Below, in pieces: positions 26,184 to 33,073 of a stretch of DNA of 33,073 nucleotides. Made by a program: the position numbers and the translations under genes. Source of the stretch: CAYVFC01 sp964450715 (GTDB lineage Bacteria > Myxococcota_A > Polyangia > Polyangiales > JAFGIB01); contig CAYVFC010000092.1 of the NCBI GenBank assembly GCA_964450715.1, forward strand, positions 1 to 33,073, in the 5' to 3' direction. The notes under the pieces are model-generated. The model saw only the letters and a program-made list of their open reading frames with translations. It was not told the origin of the DNA and did not search any database. Position 1 is the first letter of the stretch. The number at the start of each line of letters is the position of its first letter.

Positions 26184-26870
26184 CTATCCACTGCCCGATC
26201 GTATCGCCCGGTACACCCTCCCGGCGGGCACCGATACCAGCCGCCGTTCGGGCAGCACGTATGCCGTCAGGCTCTTGCCGTACACGCAGCCCGTGTCCAG
26301 TCCGGTGGCAAAGGACCATCGCTGCAGCCCGCGCGAGGCGTTGTGTCCGAAGACCACCTCCTCCGGGCCGGGCCAGAGGCTGGCCCAGGGCACGCCGTCG
26401 TCGCTGGCGCTGGAGCAGCTGCCGTCCGGGCGGATAGAGCGCAGGTTCACCATGATCTCAGTATCCTGGTCCTCGAGCTTCACGCCTTGCGCCAGCCCCG
26501 CGTGTACCACTACTACTGCGGCTTCGGGCAAGCGGATATAGGGGGGTAACCCGGACAGAAACCCCCAGTGCCGCTCCTCGAGCCGGAAGCAGGCCTCGAT
26601 GTCTCGCGGGCTCACCCGCGACCGGAGCAGCTCGCTCGCGGTTCCATCCCGTATACGCAGCCAGGCCTGCTCGTGGTTGCCCAGCACCGCGCGCGCGCCG
26701 ATCTCCCGCGCCAGGTCGATCACCGCCATCGGCTCGGGGCCGCGGCCCACCAGGTCGCCGGTGAAGATGACCGGCACGCCCGGCCGCCACTCGCAGGCCC
26801 GGAGCATCTCCTCGGCTTCCGCGATACAGCCGTGAACGTCTCCGATGATGATGGTCCGCGTTAGCGCCAC
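26184..26870 (-). CDS. PPP-type metallophosphatase (ApaH/PrpE-like)
   Basis: A 228-residue cytoplasmic phosphatase. Metal-binding motifs appear in order: GDVHG (residues 10-14), GDLVGRGP, GNHE, VVVHAGL and VFGHNA. This is the PPP superfamily of diadenosine-tetraphosphatases and protein phosphatases. The substrate cannot be fixed: dinucleotides or phosphoproteins are both possible. Translation starts at GTG 26870 and overlaps the last 10 bp of the PilT gene, so it is the fourth gene of the pilus-ATPase operon. Its stop lies at the border of the 20-bp tandem repeat, so the last residues (RAIRSGSG) may be repeat-derived. It may oppose the Ser/Thr kinase elsewhere in the window, a speculation. 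Confidence 0.85.
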   Translation of the reverse strand: MALTRTIIIGDVHGCIAEAEEMLRACEWRPGVPVIFTGDLVGRGPEPMAVIDLAREIGARAVLGNHEQAWLRIRDGTASELLRSRVSPRDIEACFRLEERHWGFLSGLPPYIRLPEAAVVVVHAGLAQGVKLEDQDTEIMVNLRSIRPDGSCSSASDDGVPWASLWPGPEEVVFGHNASRGLQRWSFATGLDTGCVYGKSLTAYVLPERRLVSVPAGRVYRAIRSGSG

Positions 26871-27913
26871 TGGGCGAACATCTTCTTGTCGTTGGCCTTG
26901 AGGAAGGCCTCGCGCCCTTCGATAACGCCGCCCTTGACCAGGGCCATGAGCGCGTCGTCCAGGGTCTGCATTCCCTGCTTGCGGCCGGCGCCGATGATGG
27001 AGTTGATCATGGCCGTGTTGCACTCGCGGATGGCGCCCGACACCGCGCTGGAGCCGATCAGCACCTCGAAGGCGCCGGCGCGCCCCTTGTTTACGCGGCG
27101 GCAGAGAACCTGGGAGACCACCGCCGCCAGCGAATCGGCGAGCATGGTTCTGGCCTGGCTCTGCTGGTCGCTGGGAAAGGCGTCCACCACGCGATCGACG
27201 GTCTTGGCCGCGCCGCTGGTGTGCAGGGTGCCGAAGACCAGCACGCCCATCGACGCTCCCTCGACGGCCAGCGAGATGGTCTCCAGATCCCGCATCTCGC
27301 CCACCAGCACCACGTTGGCGTCTTGGCGCACCGCCGCCCGCAGCGCCGAGGCGAAGCTGTTGGTATCGGCGCCCACCTCGCGGTGCGAGATGATCGAGAG
27401 CTTGTTCGTGTGAACGAACTCGATGGGGTCCTCGATGGTGACGATGTGGCGCTTGTGCTTGCGGTTGATGAGATCGATGATCGAGGCGAGCGTGGTGGAC
27501 TTGCCGCTGCCGGTGGGGCCGGTGACCAGCACCAGCCCGGAGTCCAGATCGGCCAGCGTGGCCACCACCGGCGGCACGCCGATCTTCTCGATGGGCACGA
27601 TCTTCTCGGGGATGAGGCGAAAGACCGCGCCTACCCCCCTCTGCTGCTCGAAGTAGTTGCCTCGAAAGCGGCCCACACCCTCCAGCGCCACGGCGAAGTC
27701 GAAGTCGCCCGAGTCGCTGAAGCTCTTCCACTGCTCCTCGTCCACGATCTCGCGCAGCAGCTCGCGCAGCGGCCCGTCCTCGAGCGTCTGTTCGTTGGGG
27801 ATGGCTACTAGCCGGCCCGAGAGGCGCACCATGGGCGGCCGTCCGGTGGCCAGGTGCAGATCCGACGCTCCTGCGCCTTTCAGCTTACGGAAGTATTCGT
27901 GGATGCGCGCCAT
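26861..27913 (-). CDS. pilT: PilT-family type IV pilus retraction ATPase
   Basis: A 350-residue hexameric motor ATPase that powers pilus retraction and twitching. It shows the N-terminal GASDLHLATGRPPMVRLSG, Walker A GPTGSGKST, the Asp box TIEDPIEFVH, Walker B VLVGEMRDLETI, the His box LHTSGAAKTVDRVVDAFP and the C-terminal GMQTLDDALMALVKGG. The AIRNLIRE motif near the end is diverged (GAIRECNTAMINS). It starts 2 bp after the stop of the second PilT-like gene and overlaps the phosphatase gene, so these are co-transcribed. No pilin or assembly genes lie in the window. Confidence 0.92.
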   Translation of the reverse strand: MARIHEYFRKLKGAGASDLHLATGRPPMVRLSGRLVAIPNEQTLEDGPLRELLREIVDEEQWKSFSDSGDFDFAVALEGVGRFRGNYFEQQRGVGAVFRLIPEKIVPIEKIGVPPVVATLADLDSGLVLVTGPTGSGKSTTLASIIDLINRKHKRHIVTIEDPIEFVHTNKLSIISHREVGADTNSFASALRAAVRQDANVVLVGEMRDLETISLAVEGASMGVLVFGTLHTSGAAKTVDRVVDAFPSDQQSQARTMLADSLAAVVSQVLCRRVNKGRAGAFEVLIGSSAVSGAIRECNTAMINSIIGAGRKQGMQTLDDALMALVKGGVIEGREAFLKANDKKMFAQWR

Positions 27914-27915
27914 GG

Positions 27916-28986
27916 TTAGCTGAAGCGCTCCTTGTTCACCGCGACCCGCCGCGCGTCGCCCCGCTCGACCGTGCCCGCCGCCACCAGCTGCGCCAGCGAA
28001 TCGTCGAGCGTGATCATGCCCTGGGCCTTTCCCGTCTGCATGACCGAGGGCAGCTGGACGGTCTTGTCCTCGCGAATCAGGTTGCCGACCGCCGCGGTGA
28101 CGATCAGCAGCTCGTAAGCGGGAACCCGCCCTTTGCCGTCGGCGCGCGGCAGCAGCCTCTGGCTGACCACCGCCCGCAGCGATTCCGACAGCATGATGCG
28201 GATCTGCGCCTGCGCGTCGGCCGGGAATACGCTGATGATACGGTTGACCGTCTGTACCGCGCTGGTCGTGTGCAGGGTGCCCAGCACCAGGTGTCCGGTC
28301 TCCGCCGCCGAGATGGCCAACGAGACGGTCTCCCGGTCCCGGAGCTCGGTGATGGCGATGATGTCCGGGTCCTCGCGCAGCGCCGACTGCAGCGCGCGCG
28401 CGAACGATCGGCTATGGTCGCCTACCGCGCGTTGGTTCACCAGCGCCTTGCCCTCCGGATAGACGACCTCGATGGGATTCTCGAGCGTGATGACGTGCTC
28501 GCCGCGGGTGGCCACCAATGTGCCCAGCAGCGCCGCGAGCGTGGCCGACTTGCCGCAGCCCACCGGTCCGGTGCAGAGCACCATGCCCGTACGGTAGTCG
28601 ACCAGGCGGTCGAAGCTTTCGGGCAATCCCAACTGTTCGAAGGAGGGCACGCGCCGCGGGACGAGCCGGAACACCACGTCCATGCCGCGGTGCTGGCGAT
28701 AGGCGTTGACGCGGAAGCGCCCTATCCTCGGTACCTCGAAGGCCAGGTCGATCTCGCCGTCCAGCGCCAGGGTCTGCCATTGCTCGTCGTTCAAGATGGA
28801 GGCCACGATCTGCTCGGTAGCGCTTGCACTCAACGGTTTATCCCCGTGTAGCGGCAGCAGCTCGCCGTTCACGCGCGCCAGCAGCGGGCAGCCGCTGTGC
28901 ACGTGCAGATCGCTGGCCCCTTGCTTGGCGGCCAGCAGCAGGGCGCGGTGGATGAAGGGCTCTTTCTGTTCCGGCTCGGGCGGCAC
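27916..28986 (-). CDS. second PilT/PilU-like ATPase with variant Walker motifs
   Basis: A 356-residue paralogue of the next gene. It keeps GASDLHVHSGCPLLARVNGE, an Asp box TLENPIEVVYPEG, His box LHTTSAVQTVNRIISVFP and the C-terminal NLIREDKTVQLPSVMQTG...GMITLDDSL. Walker A is GPVGCGKSA (Ser instead of Thr after Lys, Cys in the loop) and Walker B is IIAITELRDRET instead of GEMRD. These changes suggest different ATPase kinetics or a regulatory partner role, as PilU has for PilT in other bacteria; I infer this. The start is GTG 28986 with GGAGAG 5 bp upstream, 21 bp after the zinc-ribbon gene. Confidence 0.88.
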   Translation of the reverse strand: MPPEPEQKEPFIHRALLLAAKQGASDLHVHSGCPLLARVNGELLPLHGDKPLSASATEQIVASILNDEQWQTLALDGEIDLAFEVPRIGRFRVNAYRQHRGMDVVFRLVPRRVPSFEQLGLPESFDRLVDYRTGMVLCTGPVGCGKSATLAALLGTLVATRGEHVITLENPIEVVYPEGKALVNQRAVGDHSRSFARALQSALREDPDIIAITELRDRETVSLAISAAETGHLVLGTLHTTSAVQTVNRIISVFPADAQAQIRIMLSESLRAVVSQRLLPRADGKGRVPAYELLIVTAAVGNLIREDKTVQLPSVMQTGKAQGMITLDDSLAQLVAAGTVERGDARRVAVNKERFS

Positions 28987-29007
28987 GTTGCTCTCCGGCT
29001 TCGCCTC

Positions 29008-30390
29008 TCAGATGGCGATCAAGACCACAATCAGGGCGAGCACCACCGCCGCCAGCGCCGCTGCGGTGAAGACGCCTTGCTTGAACCTGTCCTGGTCATA
29101 GCAGTTGAGCGCTTCCCGGTGTATCTCGCAGCCGCGTTCGATCTCGGCCAAGTGCTCCCGGGCCTCGGTGACCGACACGGCGTCGGCCTTCGATATCCGG
29201 CCCTGCTCCAGCGCCGCGGAGGCCACCGCCACCAGTGCGGTGCGCTTCTCCCCCTCGGCCTGTAGCGCGCGGTATTCGCTGTCGCGCTCGTACTGCTCGA
29301 GCGCCTCGACGGCTTGCTGGCGCTCGGATAGAGCGGCGCTGACCACTTTCATCTTCTCGGCCAGCTCCAGGCTGGCCTGGCCCAGCTCCTTGCTGATCTC
29401 AGCCATCCGCGCGCTCGCCACCTCCAACTCGGATTGTCGCGCCTGCTCCGCGGCCTGAAGCGAGTCTATACGTTCCTGGCTCGGAGGCTCGGCCGCCCCT
29501 TGCAGCGCCCGCGTTTCGATCTGGACCCGCTGCAGCATGGCGCGGGCGCGGGCGCGCTGCTTCTCGGCCGCTGCCAGTCGCTGCTTGACCTCGCTTTCCT
29601 TCTCCCGGTACGGTTCCGCCTCTCGCTCGGCGGCCTGAACCTTCTGCTGCAGCTCTTCTATCGTCGCTTCGGCGTTCTGCCGGGCCTGGGCTCGGTCGCC
29701 CGCGTTCTGTTCGATGGTCTCGTCGGCCTTTCCGACGGCTTCGAATAGATCCTTCAAGGGCGAGAGCGCGGGCTGTTCGCGACCCGCGTACAGGGCGGCG
29801 CCCAGCTCGCTCAGCGCGTCGTCGACCCGTACTGCTGCCGCGTTCTTCTCCTCCTGAAGCCCCGCCATCGCCTTGTCCAGCTCGCGCCGCTTGGCCCAGA
29901 CCCGGATCGCATAGGGCAGGGCGGTGGCGATGCTGGGCGGGGGCGGCCCGTAACCGGCCAAGGCGGTGACCTCGTCCGACACGGCCGCCGCTTCCGCCTC
30001 CGATACCATCCCGGTCTCGGTCTCGGGCTCTGCCAGCAGCATGGTCTTGCGCGGCTTTTCGCCCGCCGCCGCCTCCATGGCGTCGAGCTCCTCGGCCGAG
30101 ACCCCCGCCATCTGCTCCGGCGAGAACTCCTCTTCCAGGTCCAGGGGAGCGTCGAAGGGATCGACCTCGGCCTGCGCCGCCCCGCCCGCTAGCCCGGCCG
30201 GCGGACCGCTCGCCGTGACCGATTGGCGTGCAGGCGGCATCGAATCGAGCGACGGCAGGTCGGGCAGCTCGGGCAGGGTGGGCGCGCCGGCCGCTTTCGG
30301 CTTGCGGGGAACCAGCCGAGCCGCGCATTCCTTGCACAAGCGCTCTCCCTGGCCCACGGGCTGGCCGCATCGTTCGCAAAGGGATTCCAT
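29008..30390 (-). CDS. zinc-ribbon, coiled-coil, C-terminally membrane-anchored protein
   Basis: A 460-residue protein and first gene of the PilT operon. The N-terminus is a zinc ribbon (CERCGQPVGQGERLCKEC). Residues ~35-140 are disordered and Pro/Glu-rich. Residues ~170-420 form long charged coiled coils (IEELQQKVQAAEREAE..., LAAAEKQRARARAM, MAEISKELGQASLELAEKMKVVSAAL). The C-terminus ends in one hydrophobic helix (VFTAAALAAVVLALIVVLIAI), a tail anchor. I do not recognise a family; it may be a scaffold placing the PilT motors at the inner membrane. An unrelated role is possible. Confidence 0.75.
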   Translation of the reverse strand: MESLCERCGQPVGQGERLCKECAARLVPRKPKAAGAPTLPELPDLPSLDSMPPARQSVTASGPPAGLAGGAAQAEVDPFDAPLDLEEEFSPEQMAGVSAEELDAMEAAAGEKPRKTMLLAEPETETGMVSEAEAAAVSDEVTALAGYGPPPPSIATALPYAIRVWAKRRELDKAMAGLQEEKNAAAVRVDDALSELGAALYAGREQPALSPLKDLFEAVGKADETIEQNAGDRAQARQNAEATIEELQQKVQAAEREAEPYREKESEVKQRLAAAEKQRARARAMLQRVQIETRALQGAAEPPSQERIDSLQAAEQARQSELEVASARMAEISKELGQASLELAEKMKVVSAALSERQQAVEALEQYERDSEYRALQAEGEKRTALVAVASAALEQGRISKADAVSVTEAREHLAEIERGCEIHREALNCYDQDRFKQGVFTAAALAAVVLALIVVLIAI

Positions 30391-30567
30391 ACCGAAAGCG
30401 GGACTATCCGCTCGATTCTACTCGGGTCCGGGCTCGATGTAACCGATCTTTATGCGCCAGTCTTTAAGCGCCCGGCTTCAGCTTCCCGGACCGCGACTCG
30501 CGGACGAAATGGTACGAAAGCCGCAGGAGCGGTTGTCCTCCGTCCTCGCTGCGGGTATGCAGCCCGC
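30391..30567. other. divergent intergenic region with a start-adjacent hairpin
   Basis: 177 bp between the PilT operon (minus) and the PHA-type gene (plus), with no gene supported. TGCGGG...CCCGCA (6-bp stem, 7-nt loop) occupies 30550-30568 and runs into the ATG at 30568; no purine-rich ribosome site is otherwise seen. Confidence 0.4.
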
Positions 30568-30906
30568 ATGAGCAAGCTCAGCCACACCTTGACCCACGGT
30601 CTCGCTCTGGAGGAGGCCAAGCAGCTCGCGCTGGAGGCGTGGGAGCATTACCGCGTCTTTCTCGCCCGCAACAGACCCGAGCTCGAATGGCGAGGCCCTA
30701 GCAGCGCCGTGGTGAAATGGACCAGCCGCTTCGGTAACCGCTACGAGTGCTCGGTCGAGCTACGGGACAAGATCGCCCTGTTGCAGATGGACATCCCGCT
30801 CCTCGCGCGCCCCTTCAAGGATGTCGGCCTGGCCATGGTCGAGAAGGAGCTGGCCACCTGGCTGGCCAAGCACCAGGCCCGCAAGGGCGGAGGGGAAGCC
30901 TCCTAA
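30568..30906 (+). CDS. polyhydroxyalkanoic acid system-type protein (PHA_gran_rgn-like)
   Basis: A 112-residue soluble protein. The start LSHTLTHGLALEEAKQLALEAWEHY and the following WRGPSSAVVKWTSRFGNRYECSVEL and VEKELATWLAKHQA fit the small family found near PHA-granule genes, which shows an H-x-L-x-x-EEA helix and a short beta region. No PHA synthase or phasin is in the window, so the link is only by family. The length is typical. A hairpin abuts the start codon and no clear Shine-Dalgarno sequence is seen. Its TAA stop lies in the 8-bp sequence CTAACCGT that is duplicated on the other side of the following element. Confidence 0.6.
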   Translation: MSKLSHTLTHGLALEEAKQLALEAWEHYRVFLARNRPELEWRGPSSAVVKWTSRFGNRYECSVELRDKIALLQMDIPLLARPFKDVGLAMVEKELATWLAKHQARKGGGEAS

Positions 30907-31070
30907 CCGTCCGTGACAAAACAACTCATTCATCTTTCGGGCGGGACGGCCCCGTCTGCTGCGTTGCTCCTCCTCGAAATACCCCTGGGTATTCCTCGTC
31001 GTCGCGCCTTGCATCCGGGACCGTCGCGCTCCGAAACCTGATCGAGTTATTTTGTCACGGGGCTAACCGT
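30903..31070. mobile_element. MITE-like element, full copy B, with 8-bp target duplication
   Basis: The 152-bp element (30911-31062) has terminal inverted repeats CCGTGACAAAACAACTC (30911-30927) and GAGTTATTTTGTCACGG (31044-31060), 16 of 17 matching. CTAACCGT flanks it at 30903-30910 and 31063-31070 as a direct duplication. The interior holds the hairpin AATACCC-CT-GGGTATT (30978-30993) and arms with GACGGCCCC against GGGACCGTC. No coding capacity is seen, so it would be a non-autonomous insertion moved by a transposase elsewhere. Related, partly truncated copies lie at 4813-4908 and at the right edge. The left duplication holds the stop of the PHA-type gene and the right one the stop of the epimerase-like gene. 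Confidence 0.8.
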
Positions 31071-31992
31071 AGGCCCGCGTGCGATCGCGCCTCCTGTTGA
31101 GCTCGCTGGCGTAGCGGCGTCCCAGAGCGCACGCGTTGGCGCGGGCCCAATCGTTCAGGCGCGTTTCGCCCGTGGAGGGCGAGTCGACCTGCAGCTTGCC
31201 TCCCATCAGCCCGGCGATCTCCTCCCGGGTCAACACGACGTCGCCGACCAGCGCGCCGACTGCCCGCGCGACCAGGTGCACCAGGGCGGGGGGCGCGGGC
31301 AGCACCAGCCGCTTCTTGCCCAGGATGGCGGCGAGCGTCTCGACCAGCTCCCGGAAGGTGAAGCTCTCGGGACCCACGGCGTCGACCACGACCCGATCGC
31401 TTCCCCGCCCGTGCTCGACCGCCAAAGCGGCCAGGTCGTCCACGTGGATCGGCCGCAGCCGATAGCTTCCGTGGCCGGGCAGGAAGAAGATCGGGAAGCG
31501 CCGGACGAACCAGGCGATGTTGTTGATCAGGATATCCTCTCCACCGAAGAGCACGGCGGGGCGCAGGATGGCGTGAGAGATCCCCGAGGCCATCAGCGCC
31601 TCTTCCAGCTCGGCCTTGCCCCGGAAGTACTCGAGCTCCGAATCCGGCGAGGGGTTGGTGATGCTCACGTGCACCACCCGTCGGACGCCGGCTTGCGCCG
31701 CGCAGCCGAACAGGGTCATGGTGTTTCGCACCGCTTCCGCGTGGGAGAAGGTCCGGTGGTTGAAGCGGATCCAGTAGGTGTTGTAAAGCGTGTCGATACC
31801 CCGTAGCGATTCGACCAGCTTGTGCGGGGCGTCGAAATTAAAGGGGCGGGCGCTGACCGCCTCGCCGAAGGGATTGCGTCGACCGATCGAGTTGGTGAGG
31901 GTCACCACGCTTCGGTTCCGGTCGAGCAAGCGCCGGGTGATGTACTTACCCGAATAACCATAGGCGCCCGTCACCGCGTCGCGTTGCCCCAT
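31063..31992 (-). CDS. NAD(P)-binding epimerase/NmrA-like protein (atypical SDR)
   Basis: A 309-residue cytoplasmic Rossmann protein. The nucleotide motif TGAYGYSGKYITRRLL is at the N-terminus, followed by a strand-helix pattern, VRRVVHVSITNPSPDSELEYF with a segment typical of NmrA/NDUFA9-like atypical SDRs, SGISHAILRPAVLFGGED, and RPIHVDDLAALAVEH. The usual catalytic YxxxK of classical SDRs is only suggested by YFRGK. It may be an NAD(P)H-dependent reductase or a non-catalytic sensor; the substrate is unknown. The stop is at the very edge of the MITE-like element. It is convergent with the PHA-type gene; the two coding regions would have overlapped by 4 nt before the insertion. The start ATG lacks a strong ribosome site. 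Confidence 0.85.
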   Translation of the reverse strand: MGQRDAVTGAYGYSGKYITRRLLDRNRSVVTLTNSIGRRNPFGEAVSARPFNFDAPHKLVESLRGIDTLYNTYWIRFNHRTFSHAEAVRNTMTLFGCAAQAGVRRVVHVSITNPSPDSELEYFRGKAELEEALMASGISHAILRPAVLFGGEDILINNIAWFVRRFPIFFLPGHGSYRLRPIHVDDLAALAVEHGRGSDRVVVDAVGPESFTFRELVETLAAILGKKRLVLPAPPALVHLVARAVGALVGDVVLTREEIAGLMGGKLQVDSPSTGETRLNDWARANACALGRRYASELNRRRDRTRAYG

Positions 31993-32023
31993 CGTCGACC
32001 TTCGTTCTTACCCGTTTCGCTTT

Positions 32024-32239
32024 CTAGGCCTTTACCTTCTTGCCGGCGCTGCCGAGCAGTTTCTGCAGGCCGCGCAGCCGCAGATCGTCAAGGCCGCGCA
32101 GCCGCAGATCGTCAAGGGCGAGCAGGGTGGCGACGACTCCGTCCAGGGCGTCGAAGAAGCTCTTCATGGCGGAGATGCGTTTCAGGTAGAGCTCCCGTAG
32201 AGCGGTCTCGGATCGCGCCGTGCTCGCCGCTTTCGCCAT
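32024..32239 (-). CDS. small hypothetical helical protein (doubtful)
   Basis: A 71-residue possible protein beginning MAKAASTARSETALRELYLK, helical, Leu/Arg/Ala-rich, with a basic tail (SAGKKVKA) and no signal peptide. LDDLRLRG is repeated exactly in tandem near the C-terminus, encoded by a perfect 24-bp direct repeat (about 32069-32116). I do not recognise a family. The open frame extends upstream to 32425, but that part overlaps a 21-nt sequence shared with 4888-4908, so I prefer the ATG at 32239. It lies 31 bp before the epimerase-like gene on the same strand and could be co-transcribed. Confidence 0.35.
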   Translation of the reverse strand: MAKAASTARSETALRELYLKRISAMKSFFDALDGVVATLLALDDLRLRGLDDLRLRGLQKLLGSAGKKVKA

Positions 32240-32285
32240 CTGCAGGCTTTCGCCCACGGCGCGGAGCGCCCGGTCTCGTATCGCA

Positions 32286-32306
32286 TATTTTGCGGTGCCT
32301 CCTAAG
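32286..32306. repeat. 21-nt relic shared with repeat copy A
   Basis: The sequence TATTTTGCGGTGCCTCCTAAG matches TATTTTACGGTGCCTGCTAAG at 4888-4908 with two differences. It is probably a remnant of a repeat end related to the MITE-like family. It contains a perfect AGGAGG on the minus strand, which here seems incidental to any gene. Confidence 0.5.
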
Positions 32307-32496
32307 ATTCTACATATCTTCAGAGGGGTGCGGTCCCGAAAAGGTGCCAATCGGCGTAACCGATCGAAATCATAGAGGAATTCAGGAAGACTAAAACGTA
32401 CGAGTTTTCGGGATACAGGCGACAAAAAACGGCGTTTTCCGCGGAATTATACGTAGTTACGAACCGTGTTGGCCCCTTTTCGGGATCACGCCCTCT

Positions 32497-32829
32497 TCAG
32501 AGGGACTCGGTGAAGTACGCAGTGCGATCGGATTAGAACGAGCCCGTAGGCGAACGCCGAGCGGCGGGCAATTACCTGAGCATTCTGATCGGCTAGACAG
32601 CACGAAGAGGCCAGGCCGCGAGGCTTTCCTGTTATAAATTCCTGCGCCTTTCGCGCAAGAACTCCGCCGAGAGCCGGCCCAGTCACGAGTTTCTGCGCCT
32701 TTCGCGCAAGAACTCCGCCGTGGGCCGCCTCAGTCACGAGTTTCTGCGCCTTTCGCGCAGGAACTTCGCCGAGAGCCGCCCCAGTCGCGAGTTTCTGCGC
32801 CTTTCGCGCGGCGCCACGGCCTTTTTAGG
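32497..32829 (+). repeat. composite repeat: ~150-bp core plus 51-bp tandem units (right copy)
   Basis: The core (32497-32640) matches the inverted copy at 8709-8855. It is followed by three 51-bp units with a fourth partial (starts about 32649, 32700, 32751 and 32802) and the shared border CGGCGCCACG. Unit junctions form the hairpin GAGTTTCTGCGC-CTTTC-GCGCAAGAACTC. Point differences between units (for example CTCAGTCACGAG against CCCAGTCGCGAG) show they have diverged. Open frames crossing it are by-products of the 51-bp period and no start signal supports them. Confidence 0.8.
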
Positions 32830-33073
32830 AGTCCCGAGCAATCGCGTTGGAGGCCGATAGGGGGCCTTTCGCGTTGATGGAAAACGGCGAACACAAGGTT
32901 GACCAGGCGGCCGCGCAGCCGGGCGGTTTTTCGGAAAATCCGCCGAACCCACCGATCAGATGTGTAGAGCCGGTCTCATAAACCCTTCGGTCGGATCTCG
33001 GAGCGCGACGGCCCCAGCTGCAAGGCGCGACGACGAGGAATAGCGGTGCTATTTCGAGGAGGTGCGAGCGGCA
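32830..33073. repeat. right-end intergenic region with edge copy C of the MITE-like repeat
   Basis: No gene is supported. A hairpin GGCGG-T-TTTT-CGG-AAAA-T-CCGCC lies at 32922-32944. From about 32990 the sequence TCGGAGCGCGACGGCCCC...GCAAGGCGCGACGACGAGG is the same family as 30911-31062 (reverse strand) and 4813-4908. Its central hairpin is AATAGC-GGT-GCTATT (33039-33053). The copy continues past the window edge. Confidence 0.7.

Noticed and set aside
25669..26549. Several open frames crossing the N gap with Pro/Arg/Gly repeats
   Set aside because: They are the 20-bp array read in all frames and run through undetermined bases.
32286..32306. AGGAGG on the minus strand as a ribosome site for a longer small gene
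   Set aside because: The ATG 11 bases downstream opens a different, short frame, and the motif belongs to a sequence shared with 4888-4908.

Overview
The window looks like a piece of a high-GC Myxococcota/Polyangia-type (deltaproteobacterial) genome, probably a draft or metagenome contig because it holds a 100-base N gap. The signs are lipoproteins with a Gly/Ala/Ser-rich linker directly after the lipobox, Cys-rich and VWA surface lipoproteins, a Tol operon, multi-PAS/GAF sensor kinases, tandem PilT-type ATPases, a Ser/Thr kinase and many dispersed intergenic repeats. I saw no rRNA, tRNA, CRISPR array, intact transposase or prophage. The taxonomy is inferred from style, not from a marker gene.

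Layout. 1-138: 51-bp tandem repeats. 425-1509: a DUF3786-like gene overlapping a short inorganic pyrophosphatase whose 3' end runs into a REP-like repeat (1432-1699). 1720-2238: guanine deaminase. 2356-3771: VWA lipoprotein, convergent with a soluble Ser/Thr kinase (3779-4759). 5162-8593: tolQ-tolR-tolA-like-tolB, with a long hairpin before tolB and no pal in this window. 8627-8855: composite repeat. 9047-9982: predicted outer-membrane barrel with an acidic linker. 9992-12988 (minus): two paralogous Cys-rich lipoproteins. 13332-15071: type-B carboxylesterase lipoprotein. 15080-16857 (minus): degenerate EAL protein followed by a PilZ-like/STAS-like protein. 17138-19906: hybrid histidine kinase plus a short HisKA-like/REC protein. 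19925-23493 (minus): a NarL-type two-component pair with ATGA overlap. 23658-25655 (minus): large lipoprotein with a CxxCH haem motif, PD40-like repeats and a Cys-rich tail. 25940-26183: 20-bp tandem repeat interrupted by the gap. 26184-30390 (minus): zinc-ribbon/coiled-coil membrane protein, two PilT-family ATPases and a PPP-type phosphatase. 30568-30906: PHA-granule-region-type protein. 31063-31992 (minus): NAD(P)-binding epimerase-like protein. 32024-33073: doubtful small ORF, second composite repeat and a third MITE-like copy.

Themes. The genes mostly serve the cell envelope (Tol, lipoproteins, outer-membrane barrel), motility or pilus retraction (PilT pair) and signalling (c-di-GMP-type modules, two-component systems, Ser/Thr kinase). 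Their functional links are inferred from adjacency only.

The most unusual material is the repeat content. A 152-bp MITE-like element (30911-31062) has near-perfect terminal inverted repeats and an 8-bp direct duplication, and it sits exactly between the stop codons of two convergent genes. Three copies of its core keep a central hairpin with compensating base changes. A second, independent family combines 51-bp palindromic tandem units with a non-coding core of about 150 bp and occurs at both ends and in the middle of the window.
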